From assembly GCA_023256475.1 (NCBI GenBank), contig JAGDXP010000022.1, positions 73,929 through 137,928 of the forward strand: a DNA stretch of 64,000 bases, read 5' to 3'. Below, piece after piece: positions 1 to 10,355 of the stretch. The stretch's first letter is position 1. Each line of letters starts with the position of its first letter. Origin of the DNA: Thermoplasmata archaeon (GTDB lineage: Archaea; Thermoplasmatota; Thermoplasmata; Thermoplasmatales; GCA-001856825). The notes below the pieces were generated by a model that worked only from the letters and a program-made list of their open reading frames with translations, was not told the DNA's origin and made no database searches. The position numbers and the translations under genes were made by a program.

Positions 1-197
1 ATGCTGCCATTGGCAGGCATATTAATTTTAGATGACTGGTTCAAAATTCCATAATTCAATATTTGAGGCGTAATGGGGGAGTTGGTGATGGTAACTGTCG
101 ACCCAATGGCTATCAAATTTGTTGTTGCACCTGAAGCCAATAAAATGGCTAGTACGAGAATTATAGTAGCTAATCCAAAATGCAACCGTAATTTCAT
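1..197 (-). CDS. Partial exported protein, N-terminus only
   Basis: The open frame starts at ATG 197 and runs off the left edge of the window, giving about 65 residues. The start has two basic residues (MKLRLHF), then a hydrophobic stretch of about 18 residues, then a Ser/Thr/Asn-rich segment, which fits a signal peptide or membrane anchor followed by an extracytoplasmic domain. Composition resembles archaeal surface proteins. No domain is recognisable from this fragment. The 247 bases up to position 444 are very AT-rich and hold only promoter-like A/T tracts. Confidence 0.6.
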   Translation of the reverse strand, partial: MKLRLHFGLATIILVLAILLASGATTNLIAIGSTVTITNSPITPQILNYGILNQSSKINMPANGS

Positions 198-444
198 AAT
201 GCTGTAAGCATGGACTTTTGCTTATTTATAATTTATTATTAATCAAAAAAAATTTATGAAAATTTAATTATCATTTAATTAATTAAATAAAATTTTTTAT
301 AAATCTGCGAACGAAGTTAACTATTGTTTCTTTATGTAAAATTGATCACCCAGTTATTAAGAGCAATTTAAGATAGATTAAATTAGAACTTTATTCAAGC
401 TATATTTAAAGTTTATGATTTTAAATCTAAATACTCCAAAGACC

Positions 445-2196
445 CTAATAATAGTAGTATTCTCCTTGTCTCCTTTGCTCAACATCATTCTTAGAATTTT
501 CCTTGTTAATTCTAGGTCTCAAGGTATTTTCATCTCTTCTAAATGTAATCTGAACGTCTGAAAGAAATCTGTTCATTCCGTCCTTCATGTTAGTTGGACC
601 ATAAGTTTCGCCATAGATTCCCGTTTTCCCTTGGAATACCATAAGAGAAGTGCTAATTAAATCTATAAAGTAGATGTCATGATCCACTATCATTGCAGAT
701 GTTTTGGAATTTTCAGTGAATCTTTTGATTATCCTGGCAACTATCATCCTTTGATCCGCATCTAAATAGGCTGACGGCTCATCTAGGAAGTAAATATCGG
801 CTTCCTTCCCCATGGTTTTCGCAATGTATACTTTTTGCAGGTCACCACCGGAAAGATCCCTCAGGCTTGTTTCTGAGATGGATTCTAGATTCAGCGGTCT
901 CATTATTTCGTTCTTGAATTCATTGGAGTTGATTCTATCTCCTAAGGCCCGTTCCAGGAATTCCAACACAGTAATATCTTCATCTCCCGATGGTTGCTGA
1001 GGTTTGTAAGATACCTTCAATGGTAATGCGAACTCTCCTTCATCTGGTTTCAATTCACCATTTAATATCTTCAGAAATGTTGACTTCCCAGTCCCATTGG
1101 GCCCTATAATACCTACTACCTGTCCCTTTCTCAATGTGCCGGGATTTATCTTTAATGTGAAATTATCAAATTTCTTGATCATAGTATTCCATTGCATAAT
1201 TGGTTGTATTGAATTATCCAATTCAGGTGGCTTCTTCACAAATTGAATTCTGAAATCCCTGAATTTTATATTTTCCTGCCTGATATATCCTTCAATATAG
1301 GAATTAATGGCCTGCCTTGTTGCATAGGAGTTTGATACAATACCATAAGCTCTTGGTTCTCCGTATGTTAAATAGATAAAATCGGTCATGTAATCAAGAA
1401 TTGCAAGGTCATGCTCTACCACTATAATCTTCTTCTTTTCGCTCAATTCCCTTATTATCTTGGACACCAGCAACCTCTGCCTTATGTCCAAATAGGATGA
1501 TGGCTCGTCGAGAAAATAGTACTGAGCATCCTTGCCCAGGGCAGCGGCAATAGATACCGCCTGTAGTTCTCCACCAGACAGCTGACTTAAATTTCTATCA
1601 AAGGTTTCTTGAAAACCCAATTTATTTAAATATTCAAAGGCTTCCTTATTATCCTTAAGGAGTTCAGACACTTTTCCCTTGAAGTATTTTGGTATCAGGT
1701 CAACATATTGTGGCTTCAAAGATATTTTTATCCTTCCATCATAAAGGTCCTGGAGGTACTTTCCTAAAAAGGTACCTTTAAATCTTTCAAGGACTCGATC
1801 TTTACTGCTGCTATCCTGGCCGAGATTTGGTATTAAACTTCCGGTTAGAATATTTAAAATAGTACTTTTTCCAGTGCCATTTTGACCCAATATTCCAATT
1901 ACCCCTTTAACCTCCAATGTAGGCATCCCATACAATACAAAGCCATTTTCACCATATCTGTGTACTTCATTTCCTATCTGCCTTTCAGGTACTCCTATGA
2001 TTTTTATTGCTTCATAAGGGCATCTGTGAGCACAAATTCCGCATCCAATGCATATTTCTTCGTGAATAACGGGGTAGCCATCCTCCCTGAATTCCACCAC
2101 CATTGTGCCGTTTCTCACGGGAGGACAATAATATTGGCACTCATGCTGACATTTTTTAAAATGGCATTTATCAAAATCAACTATGGCAATATGCAT
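445..2196 (-). CDS. abce1: ABCE1/RLI ribosome-recycling ATPase
   Basis: Twin-ATPase iron-sulfur protein that splits ribosomal subunits after termination; cytoplasmic and near-universal in archaea. The N-terminus carries two cysteine clusters (from C11, and CIGCGICAHRCP at about 49-60) for two [4Fe-4S] centres. Two ABC domains follow: Walker A GQNGTGKST at 104-112 with signature LSGGE, and a second Walker A GPNGTGKST near 365 with LSGGD. At 583 aa the length is normal for the family. The C-terminal tail ends in four tyrosines, which is unusual but terminal. It lies 3 nt downstream of the DUF6015-like gene, so the two are probably co-transcribed. Confidence 0.97.
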   Translation of the reverse strand: MHIAIVDFDKCHFKKCQHECQYYCPPVRNGTMVVEFREDGYPVIHEEICIGCGICAHRCPYEAIKIIGVPERQIGNEVHRYGENGFVLYGMPTLEVKGVIGILGQNGTGKSTILNILTGSLIPNLGQDSSSKDRVLERFKGTFLGKYLQDLYDGRIKISLKPQYVDLIPKYFKGKVSELLKDNKEAFEYLNKLGFQETFDRNLSQLSGGELQAVSIAAALGKDAQYYFLDEPSSYLDIRQRLLVSKIIRELSEKKKIIVVEHDLAILDYMTDFIYLTYGEPRAYGIVSNSYATRQAINSYIEGYIRQENIKFRDFRIQFVKKPPELDNSIQPIMQWNTMIKKFDNFTLKINPGTLRKGQVVGIIGPNGTGKSTFLKILNGELKPDEGEFALPLKVSYKPQQPSGDEDITVLEFLERALGDRINSNEFKNEIMRPLNLESISETSLRDLSGGDLQKVYIAKTMGKEADIYFLDEPSAYLDADQRMIVARIIKRFTENSKTSAMIVDHDIYFIDLISTSLMVFQGKTGIYGETYGPTNMKDGMNRFLSDVQITFRRDENTLRPRINKENSKNDVEQRRQGEYYYY

Positions 2197-2199
2197 AAG

Positions 2200-2619
2200 T
2201 TAACTCTTGCTCCTCCAGATTTCCTCAGGAAGTTCATCATAGACCTTTGACTCTATGGGTTTATCATCAGCCTGCTCTCTCTTTTCCATTTGAGCCAATT
2301 TTCTCACATTTTCAGGCTTCAGCATCCAGTAGTGTATCCTCCATTCTCTTCCGTCAAAAAGAGTCGTCTCCTCCCTCTCGGTATCAAGGACTCCTATATC
2401 CTCAAGTAGATAAAAGGTATCTCTATCTTCTGGCTCCAACATATTGTCGATAACATAATTTGTGTATCCAAAAAAATTCAAAACATGAAAAGCTATTTCA
2501 TAAGCCTCCTGATCCGACATTTTCTTGCTTTGTCGGCTCATTCCATTGGAAATAGCTCGAGCCAATAGGTTAACTGTAATAGGTCCATCGTTAACTTCCT
2601 TATGAATTGATTGCATCAT
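2200..2619 (-). CDS. DUF6015-like conserved archaeal protein
   Basis: Soluble protein of 139 aa resembling the archaeal DUF6015 family of unknown function; the family assignment is from memory. The N-terminal half is helical (ARAISNGMSRQSKKMSDQEAYEIAFHVLNFFGY), followed by an acidic stretch and a 'GREWRIHYW' segment. Two start codons are adjacent (2619 and 2616). It ends 3 nt before the ABCE1 start, which suggests co-expression with the ribosome-recycling factor. A direct role in recycling is inference only. Confidence 0.7.
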   Translation of the reverse strand: MMQSIHKEVNDGPITVNLLARAISNGMSRQSKKMSDQEAYEIAFHVLNFFGYTNYVIDNMLEPEDRDTFYLLEDIGVLDTEREETTLFDGREWRIHYWMLKPENVRKLAQMEKREQADDKPIESKVYDELPEEIWRSKS

Positions 2620-2803
2620 TCTTCACTTTAGATTTCCCTACGATAATACAAAAATGGTTATAAATTTAATGATGTCTGTGACCATTAATATAAAACAATG
2701 TCAATAAAAAAATTGAATAGGATCTTGGATAATTTATGGATCGGAAAACTGATAAATAGATTTTTTTCTAAAAATATATTAACGCATTCACGATTATTAT
2801 GCC

Positions 2804-3745
2804 ATGATTGAATTTGACAGGGAAATGATTATAAGGCTGCAGGATATGAGATCTCCTGTCAGTTATTTTTCAAAGGTTTTTGGCTTTAATGGATTCGTAA
2901 ATTTCTATGGCGTTGGTGGCAGTGTGGAAGCATCGGTAACATACCTAAGGGAAGGTAGACCGATGGATGAATTGAGGAAAGCCATTAGAAACCACGGTTT
3001 TGAACTGACTGAAAGGAAAGCAGGTGTAACAGTTAGAATATCAGAGGAATGTTTTATTTGTGAAACTGTACAGAAGATCCTTTCCATTAAGGGTGCTTAT
3101 ATAGAGGTGCCCGTGCTTGTAAGGGACGGAGACGTTATAATGAGAATTAAGTTCTTTAACGATTATGCTGCAGTTCTTCAGAGGGAAATCTTAACTGATG
3201 CTAATAGGATGGACTACTTCAGTATTGATTATTTAGGACCTGTGAGGGATGATAAGGTTTGGATTTCAGAAAATCTACAGAATCTAGAGTTGAGAAAATT
3301 AACATTCTATGTTTTACCTAGAAATTCCTTCTCAATAAAGTATACTAAGGAGGATCCGTCCCTAAAGGTAGAGGTTGTAACCAGATTTGTGGAGAAAGAA
3401 GGATTCCTAGAGGTGTTCTATTATGTTGAAGGAAACACAAATCAATGGGAGAGCAGCTTAAAACAGATTGCTTTAGATTTTGAAAAAATAGAAAAGAAAG
3501 GAACTGACATGAAGATATTTTATGCTAAAATAAGAGAGGAGGGTATATTAATAGATCCATACAAGATGACGGATTTGGATCTGCCCTTCACCTATGATCT
3601 TTCCATCTGGGGATCAAGGGCTGAGGTAAGTATGATATTCGAAAAGAACACTCTGGATTCATTCTTCAAATCCATAACAAGAATACCTCAGAAAGAGCTT
3701 GAAGAATCAGAATTAGAGATAAGGTATGTTATACCTTATCCATAA
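2804..3745 (+). CDS. Hypothetical protein, 313 aa
   Basis: I do not recognise this family. The protein is soluble, without signal peptide or membrane segment, and mixed alpha/beta in character. Visible landmarks are a CFIC pair near residues 88-91 and a C-terminal half rich in charged beta-type strands. A TATA-like AATATATT at about 2774-2781 lies about 26 nt before the ATG, so the transcript is probably leaderless. It is divergent from the DUF6015/ABCE1 operon, with a 184-bp gap holding both promoters. Confidence 0.75.
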   Translation: MIEFDREMIIRLQDMRSPVSYFSKVFGFNGFVNFYGVGGSVEASVTYLREGRPMDELRKAIRNHGFELTERKAGVTVRISEECFICETVQKILSIKGAYIEVPVLVRDGDVIMRIKFFNDYAAVLQREILTDANRMDYFSIDYLGPVRDDKVWISENLQNLELRKLTFYVLPRNSFSIKYTKEDPSLKVEVVTRFVEKEGFLEVFYYVEGNTNQWESSLKQIALDFEKIEKKGTDMKIFYAKIREEGILIDPYKMTDLDLPFTYDLSIWGSRAEVSMIFEKNTLDSFFKSITRIPQKELEESELEIRYVIPYP

Positions 3746-3792
3746 TTTTTTCTATTTAAATTAAGAGCCTTCTAAGTTTGTACCAGAATCTG

Positions 3793-3800
3793 TTTATATA
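3793..3800 (+). promoter_or_regulatory. TATA box of surface-protein gene
   Basis: TTTATATA is centred about 23 nt before ATG 3820, close to the usual archaeal spacing to a transcription start. No Shine-Dalgarno sequence precedes the ATG, consistent with a leaderless mRNA. Confidence 0.55.
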
Positions 3801-3819
3801 CTTCTTAATTCCTTAAATC

Positions 3820-4848
3820 ATGAGAAGCATAATTGTATTGGCTATAGTGAGCTTCTTAATAGTGGGGGCGGCTATTCCATTTAGTCATGCATCCACATTA
3901 AACGCCACAATAAACCCAAAGACGAATGTAGCAAACGTAACTGCCACTAGCAACTTTGTCGCGGTCTTGACATTTCCATCAACTTCCCTACTATCCAGTC
4001 TGAATGGAACTGAATTAACCATAAATGGCTCTGCAGTTATAAGTTCAACATATCTATCATATTTAAGCCAGGACGTTGAGAGGGGAGATGATGGCAATAA
4101 TTCAAATTCAACAAACAGTTCGGTTCCACAATTGCATGTGGTAAACGCTACGCTTTACTTCTACTATAAATTTATAGCGACCAATACCTCATTTACAGTG
4201 TATAGGAACCTAACATTAAACATGACAATAACAAACATACTTCAGAATGTCAGTGGCCATCAGGTAATTTCCATGAATTGGAGAGCATTTAAAGTTCAGG
4301 GGGAGCTAATGGCAAATCTTAATGCTTTCCTGCATCTTAAGATCAGAAATGAAAACCTCAGTACGAATGTAACTGAATCTCTTGACATAAACGAGCTTGG
4401 AGATCAATTTGACTTTGGAGATAAATTTATCCTTGGAGACAACGGAATGATTTCGGGCGACATGATGGAAAATATCTTCGGTCATTTCAAGCATATAGAT
4501 ACAATAGATTTCCATGAATTCAATGTGCCACTATCACAATGGAACAGGGTTTACAATCCAACTCTAAATGAGACAATCTATACCTATACAATAAATAGGA
4601 ATATCTGGGTTAATGAGACATTCAATTCAACTGAACTTGGCAATTTCACGCTCAGTTATCATTATGATCCATCGTCGTCCATAGCTGTCATGGGCAATGC
4701 AGTGGTTGGTCCAAATAATACACTGGAGATAGTTAGCTCATCATCCACAAGCAGCATGACAAACTATGTGATTGTAGGAATAGCAGCAATAGTTGTGTTA
4801 GCGGGTATAGTCGGAGCGGTGCTATTTGCAAAGAGAAGGAAAAAGTAA
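3820..4848 (+). CDS. Membrane-anchored, glycosylation-rich surface protein
   Basis: A 342-aa protein with an N-terminal signal peptide (MRSIIVLAIVSFLIVGAA), a long extracellular domain packed with N-X-S/T sequons (for example a run of Asn/Ser/Thr near residues 92-101), and a C-terminal transmembrane helix (about 311-336) ending in KRRKK. This is the layout of a type I membrane protein exposed outside the cell. Sequon density suggests N-glycosylation, as in acidophilic archaeal surface proteins. Function is unknown. The gene stands alone, convergent with the aldo/keto reductase. Confidence 0.8.
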   Translation: MRSIIVLAIVSFLIVGAAIPFSHASTLNATINPKTNVANVTATSNFVAVLTFPSTSLLSSLNGTELTINGSAVISSTYLSYLSQDVERGDDGNNSNSTNSSVPQLHVVNATLYFYYKFIATNTSFTVYRNLTLNMTITNILQNVSGHQVISMNWRAFKVQGELMANLNAFLHLKIRNENLSTNVTESLDINELGDQFDFGDKFILGDNGMISGDMMENIFGHFKHIDTIDFHEFNVPLSQWNRVYNPTLNETIYTYTINRNIWVNETFNSTELGNFTLSYHYDPSSSIAVMGNAVVGPNNTLEIVSSSSTSSMTNYVIVGIAAIVVLAGIVGAVLFAKRRKK

Positions 4849-4900
4849 ATTTATAAATTAAATTATTTTTAATTTTATTTATTAATTTTTCATCTGAGGG

Positions 4901-5908
4901 CTAAGGTTTAAAAATATTATCAATTTTCTTAATAACCTCATCATCAATCTTTATGCTCAACACGGATATATCTTCCTCAAGCTGTTCAATTTTGCTGGCA
5001 CCAATAATTGGGAATATATTGTCTCCTCTTGTCATAATCCATTTCAGTGAAAGCACAGACATGGGAATGCCCAATTCAACACTCAAGTCATAAAGCTTCA
5101 TAATTTTGTCACGGTTTTGTTGGAAGAGAGTATTTCCTTTGAAGTTTTTCTCATATTCCTTCCTAGAATTTGCTTCATCACCTTTAATGTATCTGCCAGC
5201 TAGGATCCCTTGAGCTAACGGGCTGTAAATCATTGATATCATTTTATTTTCTTCCGCAGTTCTGATAACTGTATTCAAATTCCTTTGTTCCAGGAGATTC
5301 AGTTTATCCTGTATTATCACAGGTACCTCTAATCCAGATTCCCTAGAAACATCGATGTATCTCTTAAGTTCGCTGTTGCTGAAATTCGAAAGTCCATAGT
5401 GAAGTATTTTTCCATCCTCTATGAGCATGTTCATAGTCCTTGAGGCGATTGCTGGATCGGTATAGTTATCAGGCGCATGATAGAGGTAAAAATCAACGTA
5501 TTTCATCTTGAGCCTTTCCAGACTCTTTTCAATTGCATTCAGGATATGCTTTCTGTTTAAACCCTGATCATTTGGCAACGGACCAACTCTGCCCATCACC
5601 TTGGTTGATATAATAAATGATTCTCTATCATATCCCTCTAGTGCCTCACCCAGTATTTTCTCGGCAAGTCCAACAGTGGAGAAATCGTTGAAGAGATTGT
5701 CTCGGTCATAAACACCTCTATAAACATCTGCAGTATCAAAAAAGTTTATTCCTAGATCATACGCCTTCTTTATTACTCTTATTGAGGCCTCTTTATCCAC
5801 TATTCTCTTATTGGAATCATTGGGATTTGGTATGTTGGGGAGGTACCACGTTCCATATATAATAGGACTGGATTTTATCCCAGTTTTTCCTAATATTTTT
5901 AGTTCCAT
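4901..5908 (-). CDS. Aldo/keto reductase
   Basis: NAD(P)H-dependent oxidoreductase of the aldo/keto reductase superfamily (335 aa, TIM barrel). The N-terminus MELKILGKTGIKSSPIIYGTW is typical. The catalytic tetrad is visible: Asp and Tyr in FFDTADVYRG, Lys in IISTKVMG, His in FYLYHAPD. The cofactor-binding C-terminal part (IFPIIGASKIEQLEED) is also present. It resembles the YhdN/Kv-beta-like subgroup. Substrate is not predictable. It is convergent with the surface-protein gene and has its own promoter. Confidence 0.92.
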   Translation of the reverse strand: MELKILGKTGIKSSPIIYGTWYLPNIPNPNDSNKRIVDKEASIRVIKKAYDLGINFFDTADVYRGVYDRDNLFNDFSTVGLAEKILGEALEGYDRESFIISTKVMGRVGPLPNDQGLNRKHILNAIEKSLERLKMKYVDFYLYHAPDNYTDPAIASRTMNMLIEDGKILHYGLSNFSNSELKRYIDVSRESGLEVPVIIQDKLNLLEQRNLNTVIRTAEENKMISMIYSPLAQGILAGRYIKGDEANSRKEYEKNFKGNTLFQQNRDKIMKLYDLSVELGIPMSVLSLKWIMTRGDNIFPIIGASKIEQLEEDISVLSIKIDDEVIKKIDNIFKP

Positions 5909-5961
5909 GTGAGTGAAGCAATTAATAGAATTTAAGCATTAATGTACAGAAAAACAATAAT

Positions 5962-8352
5962 ATGGTTAGGTGCTTAAAGGTCATGACACAGAAATCTGCA
6001 ATCTATGAGTTGGAGCTGGATTTCTTGTTTAAAGATTTGAAATACTCTGGAAAGGAAAGAATAAAAGGTGAATTCAACTCACCCATTAAGCTGAATTCTA
6101 GAGTGGATAAGATAAATAAAATCCTGATGGATGGAAAGGAAGTGGATTTTAAACACGAAAATGACGAAATAACTATAAACAGAGAGGGAAAAGAGATATA
6201 CATCGAATTTGAAAACAGGGTATCGGAAATATCCCTAATGGGTATATATAAGTCCATAACCAAGGATGGCTATATTATAACCACCCAGATGGAACCAACT
6301 GGTGCCAGGTCATTCATTCCGTGCTTCGATGATCCATCCGTAAAGGGTATTTTCAAGGTTGCAGTATCTGTGGATGATCCAACCCTTGAGGTCATCTTCA
6401 ATACAGATGCCACGGAGGACAAAGTCGTAAACGGAAAGAGGATTTTCAAATTCAGGGAAACGCCCAAGATGTCAACATATCTCCTATATTTAGGAATCGG
6501 GAGATTTGAGAGAATCTCAGAAGAGTATAAGGGTAAGGTTCTAAGCGTTGTAACGGAACCGGGAAAATCAAAATATGGGAGATTCGCACTCGACATCCTC
6601 AAGGAATTGCTGGATCAATATGAGGAGTATTATGAAATTAAATTCCCATTGAAAAAATTGGACCTCATTTCCATAAATCAATTTGCAGCGGGTGCCATGG
6701 AAAATTGGGGGGCCATAACCTTCAGGGAATCTCTTTTGCTAAAGACAGAAAACACATCATTCAATATGGAGAAGACCATTGCTAAGGTCATATCGCACGA
6801 ACTGGCTCATCAATGGTTCGGAGACCTTGTGACAATGAAGTGGTGGGATGATCTGTGGTTAAATGAGAGTTTTGCGACTTTCATGGGAGACAAAATGGTA
6901 AGCATTATCAGGCCGGACTGGAAGGTCGATGAGGAGTTCATAAACGAGAGCCTCTTCTCATCAATGGAACTGGACTCGCTTACCACAACGCACCCCATAA
7001 GTGTGGAAGTGAGGAATCCTGATGAAATATCCGAAATCTTCGACAGTATAAGTTACGGGAAGGGAGGTTCAATCTTAAGAATGATTGAGGACTACATGGG
7101 AAAGGAGGAATTCAGGAAAGGTATAGTGAACTATCTGAATAAATACAGTTACAGCAATGCTGAGGCTCAGGACCTCTGGAATTCACTTCAGGAGGTTTCC
7201 GGCAAGAAGATCTCTGAAATTATGAAGAACTGGATTTCTAAAGGCGGCCACCCAGTGGTTGAAATTGTCAAGATACCCGATGGACTAAAGTTAACTCAAT
7301 CGAGATTTACATATTTGAATAAGGAGGATGACTACATTTGGAAGATACCATTGAAGGTTAGCAAAGGGAAAAGCCAGATGGAGTTTACGTTCGAAGATAA
7401 AAAGATGGTTTCACTGATGGATTTTGACATGGTTGATCCTAATGTCAGGGGTTATTACAGGGTTTCATATGAAGAAGATTCACTGGAGCGATTTTTGAAT
7501 AAAAAGAGGCCAAGCTATCAGGAAGGGGTCTGGCTAGCAAAGGTGTTGGATGATTATTTCGCTTTTGCCTTAGCTAAAAGAATTGGTCTGGATAAGTTTA
7601 TTGACATTATGGATAAAATTTCCAAGGTTAATAACTATGTTGTCATAATGAGATTGTTGGATATTCACGGGGATCTGTTATCTATTCTTGATAATGAATA
7701 TCTCAGGGAAATATTGCTACCATATACAGAAAAAGTTTTATCAGAGGTCGAAAAAGGGGATGACAAGAATTTGAAGGTTCTTAAAGAGAGGGTTGCCACA
7801 AGGTTGGCTCAATTGAGCAAAGATTACAGGAAAAACATATTGAGCAGCAAATTAGAATCACTTGAACCTGAATATAGGCTGGCTTATTTCATTGCCTTGG
7901 CAAAGGAAGGGATGTACGAACAATTGGCAGATATTATTAGAAGGCACTCGGATGAACAGGATACAGTTAGGGCAATACAGGCATTGACTACTATAGAAGA
8001 TCCTGCGATACTGATTAACTATCTTGATGAAATAAAAGAAAGAAAGGATCTGAGAGCAAATTTGATTTATGCAATCATGGGAGCTACCAGGAATCCAAAG
8101 TTCAGAAATAATATTTGGGATTGGATTAACAAGAATTACGAATGGTTAAGGGAAATTTACGCTGGCAGTGGATATATGAGTTTCATGGTGGAATCACTAA
8201 TATCATATGCTGGCATAGGCAATAGTCAGAGAGTAAATGAGTTCCTATCTAAAATAAACAGGAATGAAGTAAAGAGAGGAGTAGAAAATGGATTAGAGTG
8301 GCTGAAGATACATGAGAGTTTGGTAGAGGGGTTTAGCAGAATCCATAATTGA
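5962..8352 (+). CDS. M1 zinc aminopeptidase, tricorn factor F2/F3-like
   Basis: Cytosolic aminopeptidase that trims peptides downstream of proteasome and tricorn; factors F2/F3 are known from Thermoplasma. The 796-aa protein has GAMEN at 244-248, the zinc motif HELAH at 279-283 and the third ligand Glu in WLNESFATF at about 302. The C-terminal half is the helical domain of M1 enzymes. The start at 5962 is 28 nt after a TTTAAGCATT TATA-like element, so it may be leaderless. An in-frame ATG at 5983 would give an N-terminus closer to Thermoplasma F3. sucC follows after about 30 nt. Confidence 0.95.
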   Translation: MVRCLKVMTQKSAIYELELDFLFKDLKYSGKERIKGEFNSPIKLNSRVDKINKILMDGKEVDFKHENDEITINREGKEIYIEFENRVSEISLMGIYKSITKDGYIITTQMEPTGARSFIPCFDDPSVKGIFKVAVSVDDPTLEVIFNTDATEDKVVNGKRIFKFRETPKMSTYLLYLGIGRFERISEEYKGKVLSVVTEPGKSKYGRFALDILKELLDQYEEYYEIKFPLKKLDLISINQFAAGAMENWGAITFRESLLLKTENTSFNMEKTIAKVISHELAHQWFGDLVTMKWWDDLWLNESFATFMGDKMVSIIRPDWKVDEEFINESLFSSMELDSLTTTHPISVEVRNPDEISEIFDSISYGKGGSILRMIEDYMGKEEFRKGIVNYLNKYSYSNAEAQDLWNSLQEVSGKKISEIMKNWISKGGHPVVEIVKIPDGLKLTQSRFTYLNKEDDYIWKIPLKVSKGKSQMEFTFEDKKMVSLMDFDMVDPNVRGYYRVSYEEDSLERFLNKKRPSYQEGVWLAKVLDDYFAFALAKRIGLDKFIDIMDKISKVNNYVVIMRLLDIHGDLLSILDNEYLREILLPYTEKVLSEVEKGDDKNLKVLKERVATRLAQLSKDYRKNILSSKLESLEPEYRLAYFIALAKEGMYEQLADIIRRHSDEQDTVRAIQALTTIEDPAILINYLDEIKERKDLRANLIYAIMGATRNPKFRNNIWDWINKNYEWLREIYAGSGYMSFMVESLISYAGIGNSQRVNEFLSKINRNEVKRGVENGLEWLKIHESLVEGFSRIHN

Positions 8353-8385
8353 TAAATAAGCGCCATTTATAGGGGAATGGTTAAA

Positions 8386-9492
8386 ATGAATCTGTATGAG
8401 TATCAGGCAAAAGAGTTGTTTAGAAAGTACAACATACCGGTTCCAGAAGGAAAAAATTATGAAGATTTGTCGAAGATTGACTGGAACAAATTTCCGGCAG
8501 TAGTGAAGGCACAGGTGCTGGTGGGAGGCAGGGGAAAGGCTGGAGGCATACAGTTTGCCAACAACAGCAAAGAACTCATGGAAAAATCATCACAGGTTCT
8601 GGGTATGACTATAAAAGGGCTGAAGGTAAAGAGTATATATATTGAAGAGAAGCTCGAAGTGGGAAAAGAATACTATGTATCCATAACATTGGATAGATCT
8701 GCAAGGAAGCCAGTTATTATGGCAACCACGGAGGGTGGAGTTGAAATCGAAGACGTTCCGGATGAGAAGATTAAGAAATTCTGGGTAGACCCAACAATTG
8801 GATATTCTGGATTTATAGGAAGGCAGCTAACATTTGATTTGGGCTTGCCTGACTCAGAAGGGAAGCAGTTCCAGGATATACTGGCGAAAATGTATAGGTT
8901 ATACAGAGAATATGATGCAGAATTAGTTGAAATTAATCCTCTTGTGATTACAAAGGAGGGCAAAATTATAGCAGGAGATGCCAAGGTTATAATTGATTCA
9001 GACTCACTCTTTAGGCACAAGGACATACCTGAGAATGCAGCGGAGAGGACAGAACTTGAGGAGATTGCATATAAAAGAGGTTACAGTTTGGTTGAATTGG
9101 ACGGGGACATTGGAGTTATTGCCAACGGAGCAGGACTAACCATGGCGACCCTGGACGCATTGACACTTCATGGCGGAAAGCCTAGGAATTTCCTAGATTT
9201 AGGTGGTTCTGATGATGTGGAGAAAGTGGTTGGCGCTTTCGAGCTTTTGAAAATTGCCAAGCCCAAGGGCATTTTGGTTAATATATTTGGAGGTGTAACG
9301 CACTGCGATACAGTGGCTAAAGGCATAGTAGAGGCAAAGAAAAGGGTTGGAATAGATGTACCCATAGTAGTACGCCTGTCAGGAGTTAATGAAGATATTG
9401 GTAGGCAGATTCTGAAGGAGAATGGAATTGAGGCTTATTCAGATATGATGAGTGCTGTTGAGGAAATTGTCAAGGTGGTGAATAAGCAATGA
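8386..9492 (+). CDS. sucC: Succinyl-CoA synthetase, beta subunit
   Basis: ADP/GDP-forming succinate-CoA ligase beta subunit of the TCA cycle, with an ATP-grasp domain at the N-terminus and a ligase domain at the C-terminus. [22 protein letters not shown] is the classic start, so I prefer ATG 8386 over the in-frame ATG at 8377. GGRGKAGGI marks nucleotide binding, and [17 protein letters not shown] lies in the C-terminal domain. The length of 368 aa is normal. The stop overlaps the sucD start by 4 nt. Confidence 0.97.
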   Translation: MNLYEYQAKELFRKYNIPVPEGKNYEDLSKIDWNKFPAVVKAQVLVGGRGKAGGIQFANNSKELMEKSSQVLGMTIKGLKVKSIYIEEKLEVGKEYYVSITLDRSARKPVIMATTEGGVEIEDVPDEKIKKFWVDPTIGYSGFIGRQLTFDLGLPDSEGKQFQDILAKMYRLYREYDAELVEINPLVITKEGKIIAGDAKVIIDSDSLFRHKDIPENAAERTELEEIAYKRGYSLVELDGDIGVIANGAGLTMATLDALTLHGGKPRNFLDLGGSDDVEKVVGAFELLKIAKPKGILVNIFGGVTHCDTVAKGIVEAKKRVGIDVPIVVRLSGVNEDIGRQILKENGIEAYSDMMSAVEEIVKVVNKQ

Positions 9493-10355
9493 GTATTTAT
9501 GTGGATGAAAATACAAAGATAGTAGTGCAGGGAATAACGGGCCACCAGGGATCTTTCAATACCCTGCAGATGCTTAAATTTGGATCGAAAGTAGTCGCTG
9601 GTGTAACTCCAGGGAAGGGAGGAACTGAGGTGCATGGGGTTAAGGTATTCAATACCCTGGCTGATGCTATGAAAATGGAACCAAACGCAACTTTCATTTC
9701 CGTCCCGGCACCATACGTCTTGGATGCAGCCAAGGAAGCTCTGTACAACGGGATTGATTTGATTTACATATTGACTGAAAAGGTACCTTATCAGGATACC
9801 ATGGAGATTGTGAATCTTGCCAGGAAGATGGGGAAAACTGTAGTTGGTCCCAACGGGCCGGGTATAACTTCTCCATTTAAGTCCAAAATAGGCATAATGC
9901 CTAACCAGATATTCAAGGAAGGAAACGTAGGTGTAATATCAAGGTCAGGCACCCTAACGTATGAAATCGTGGACCAGTTGACCAGGGCTGGTTTTGGTGA
10001 ATCAACAGTAGTTGGTCTAGGGGGAGATCCAGTCACAGGGTTGAACTTTGTAGATGTACTTAGCAAGTTCAAAAACGATTCCCAGACCGAGGCAATAGTA
10101 ATGGTGGGTGAAATAGGAGGAACAGCTGAAGAAGAGGCTGCGGAATATATTAAAAAGAATATCAGAAAACCGGTGGTCGCATACATCACAGGCAGAAGTG
10201 CGCCAAAAGGAAAGAGAATGGGCCATGCCGGAGCCATAATAACTAGAGGAAAGGGCACGGCTGAATCCAAGATAAAGGCACTGGAAGAAGCGGGAGTAAA
10301 GGTTGCAGATTACCCATATCAAGTGCCAATTCTACTTAAGGAGGTTTTCAAATGA
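9489..10355 (+). CDS. sucD: Succinyl-CoA synthetase, alpha subunit
   Basis: CoA-binding subunit (288 aa) that carries the phosphohistidine, seen in [11 protein letters not shown] near residue 238. The Rossmann CoA-binding start is [13 protein letters not shown], and VGPNGPGI is conserved. It partners SucC in substrate-level phosphorylation. ATGA overlaps join it to sucC upstream and to argF downstream, so the three genes are translationally coupled. Confidence 0.97.
   Translation: MSIYVDENTKIVVQGITGHQGSFNTLQMLKFGSKVVAGVTPGKGGTEVHGVKVFNTLADAMKMEPNATFISVPAPYVLDAAKEALYNGIDLIYILTEKVPYQDTMEIVNLARKMGKTVVGPNGPGITSPFKSKIGIMPNQIFKEGNVGVISRSGTLTYEIVDQLTRAGFGESTVVGLGGDPVTGLNFVDVLSKFKNDSQTEAIVMVGEIGGTAEEEAAEYIKKNIRKPVVAYITGRSAPKGKRMGHAGAIITRGKGTAESKIKALEEAGVKVADYPYQVPILLKEVFK

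Noticed and set aside
9791-10270. 159-aa antisense open frame opposite sucD
   Set aside because: Shadow of an unambiguous sucD; no independent promoter or family resemblance.
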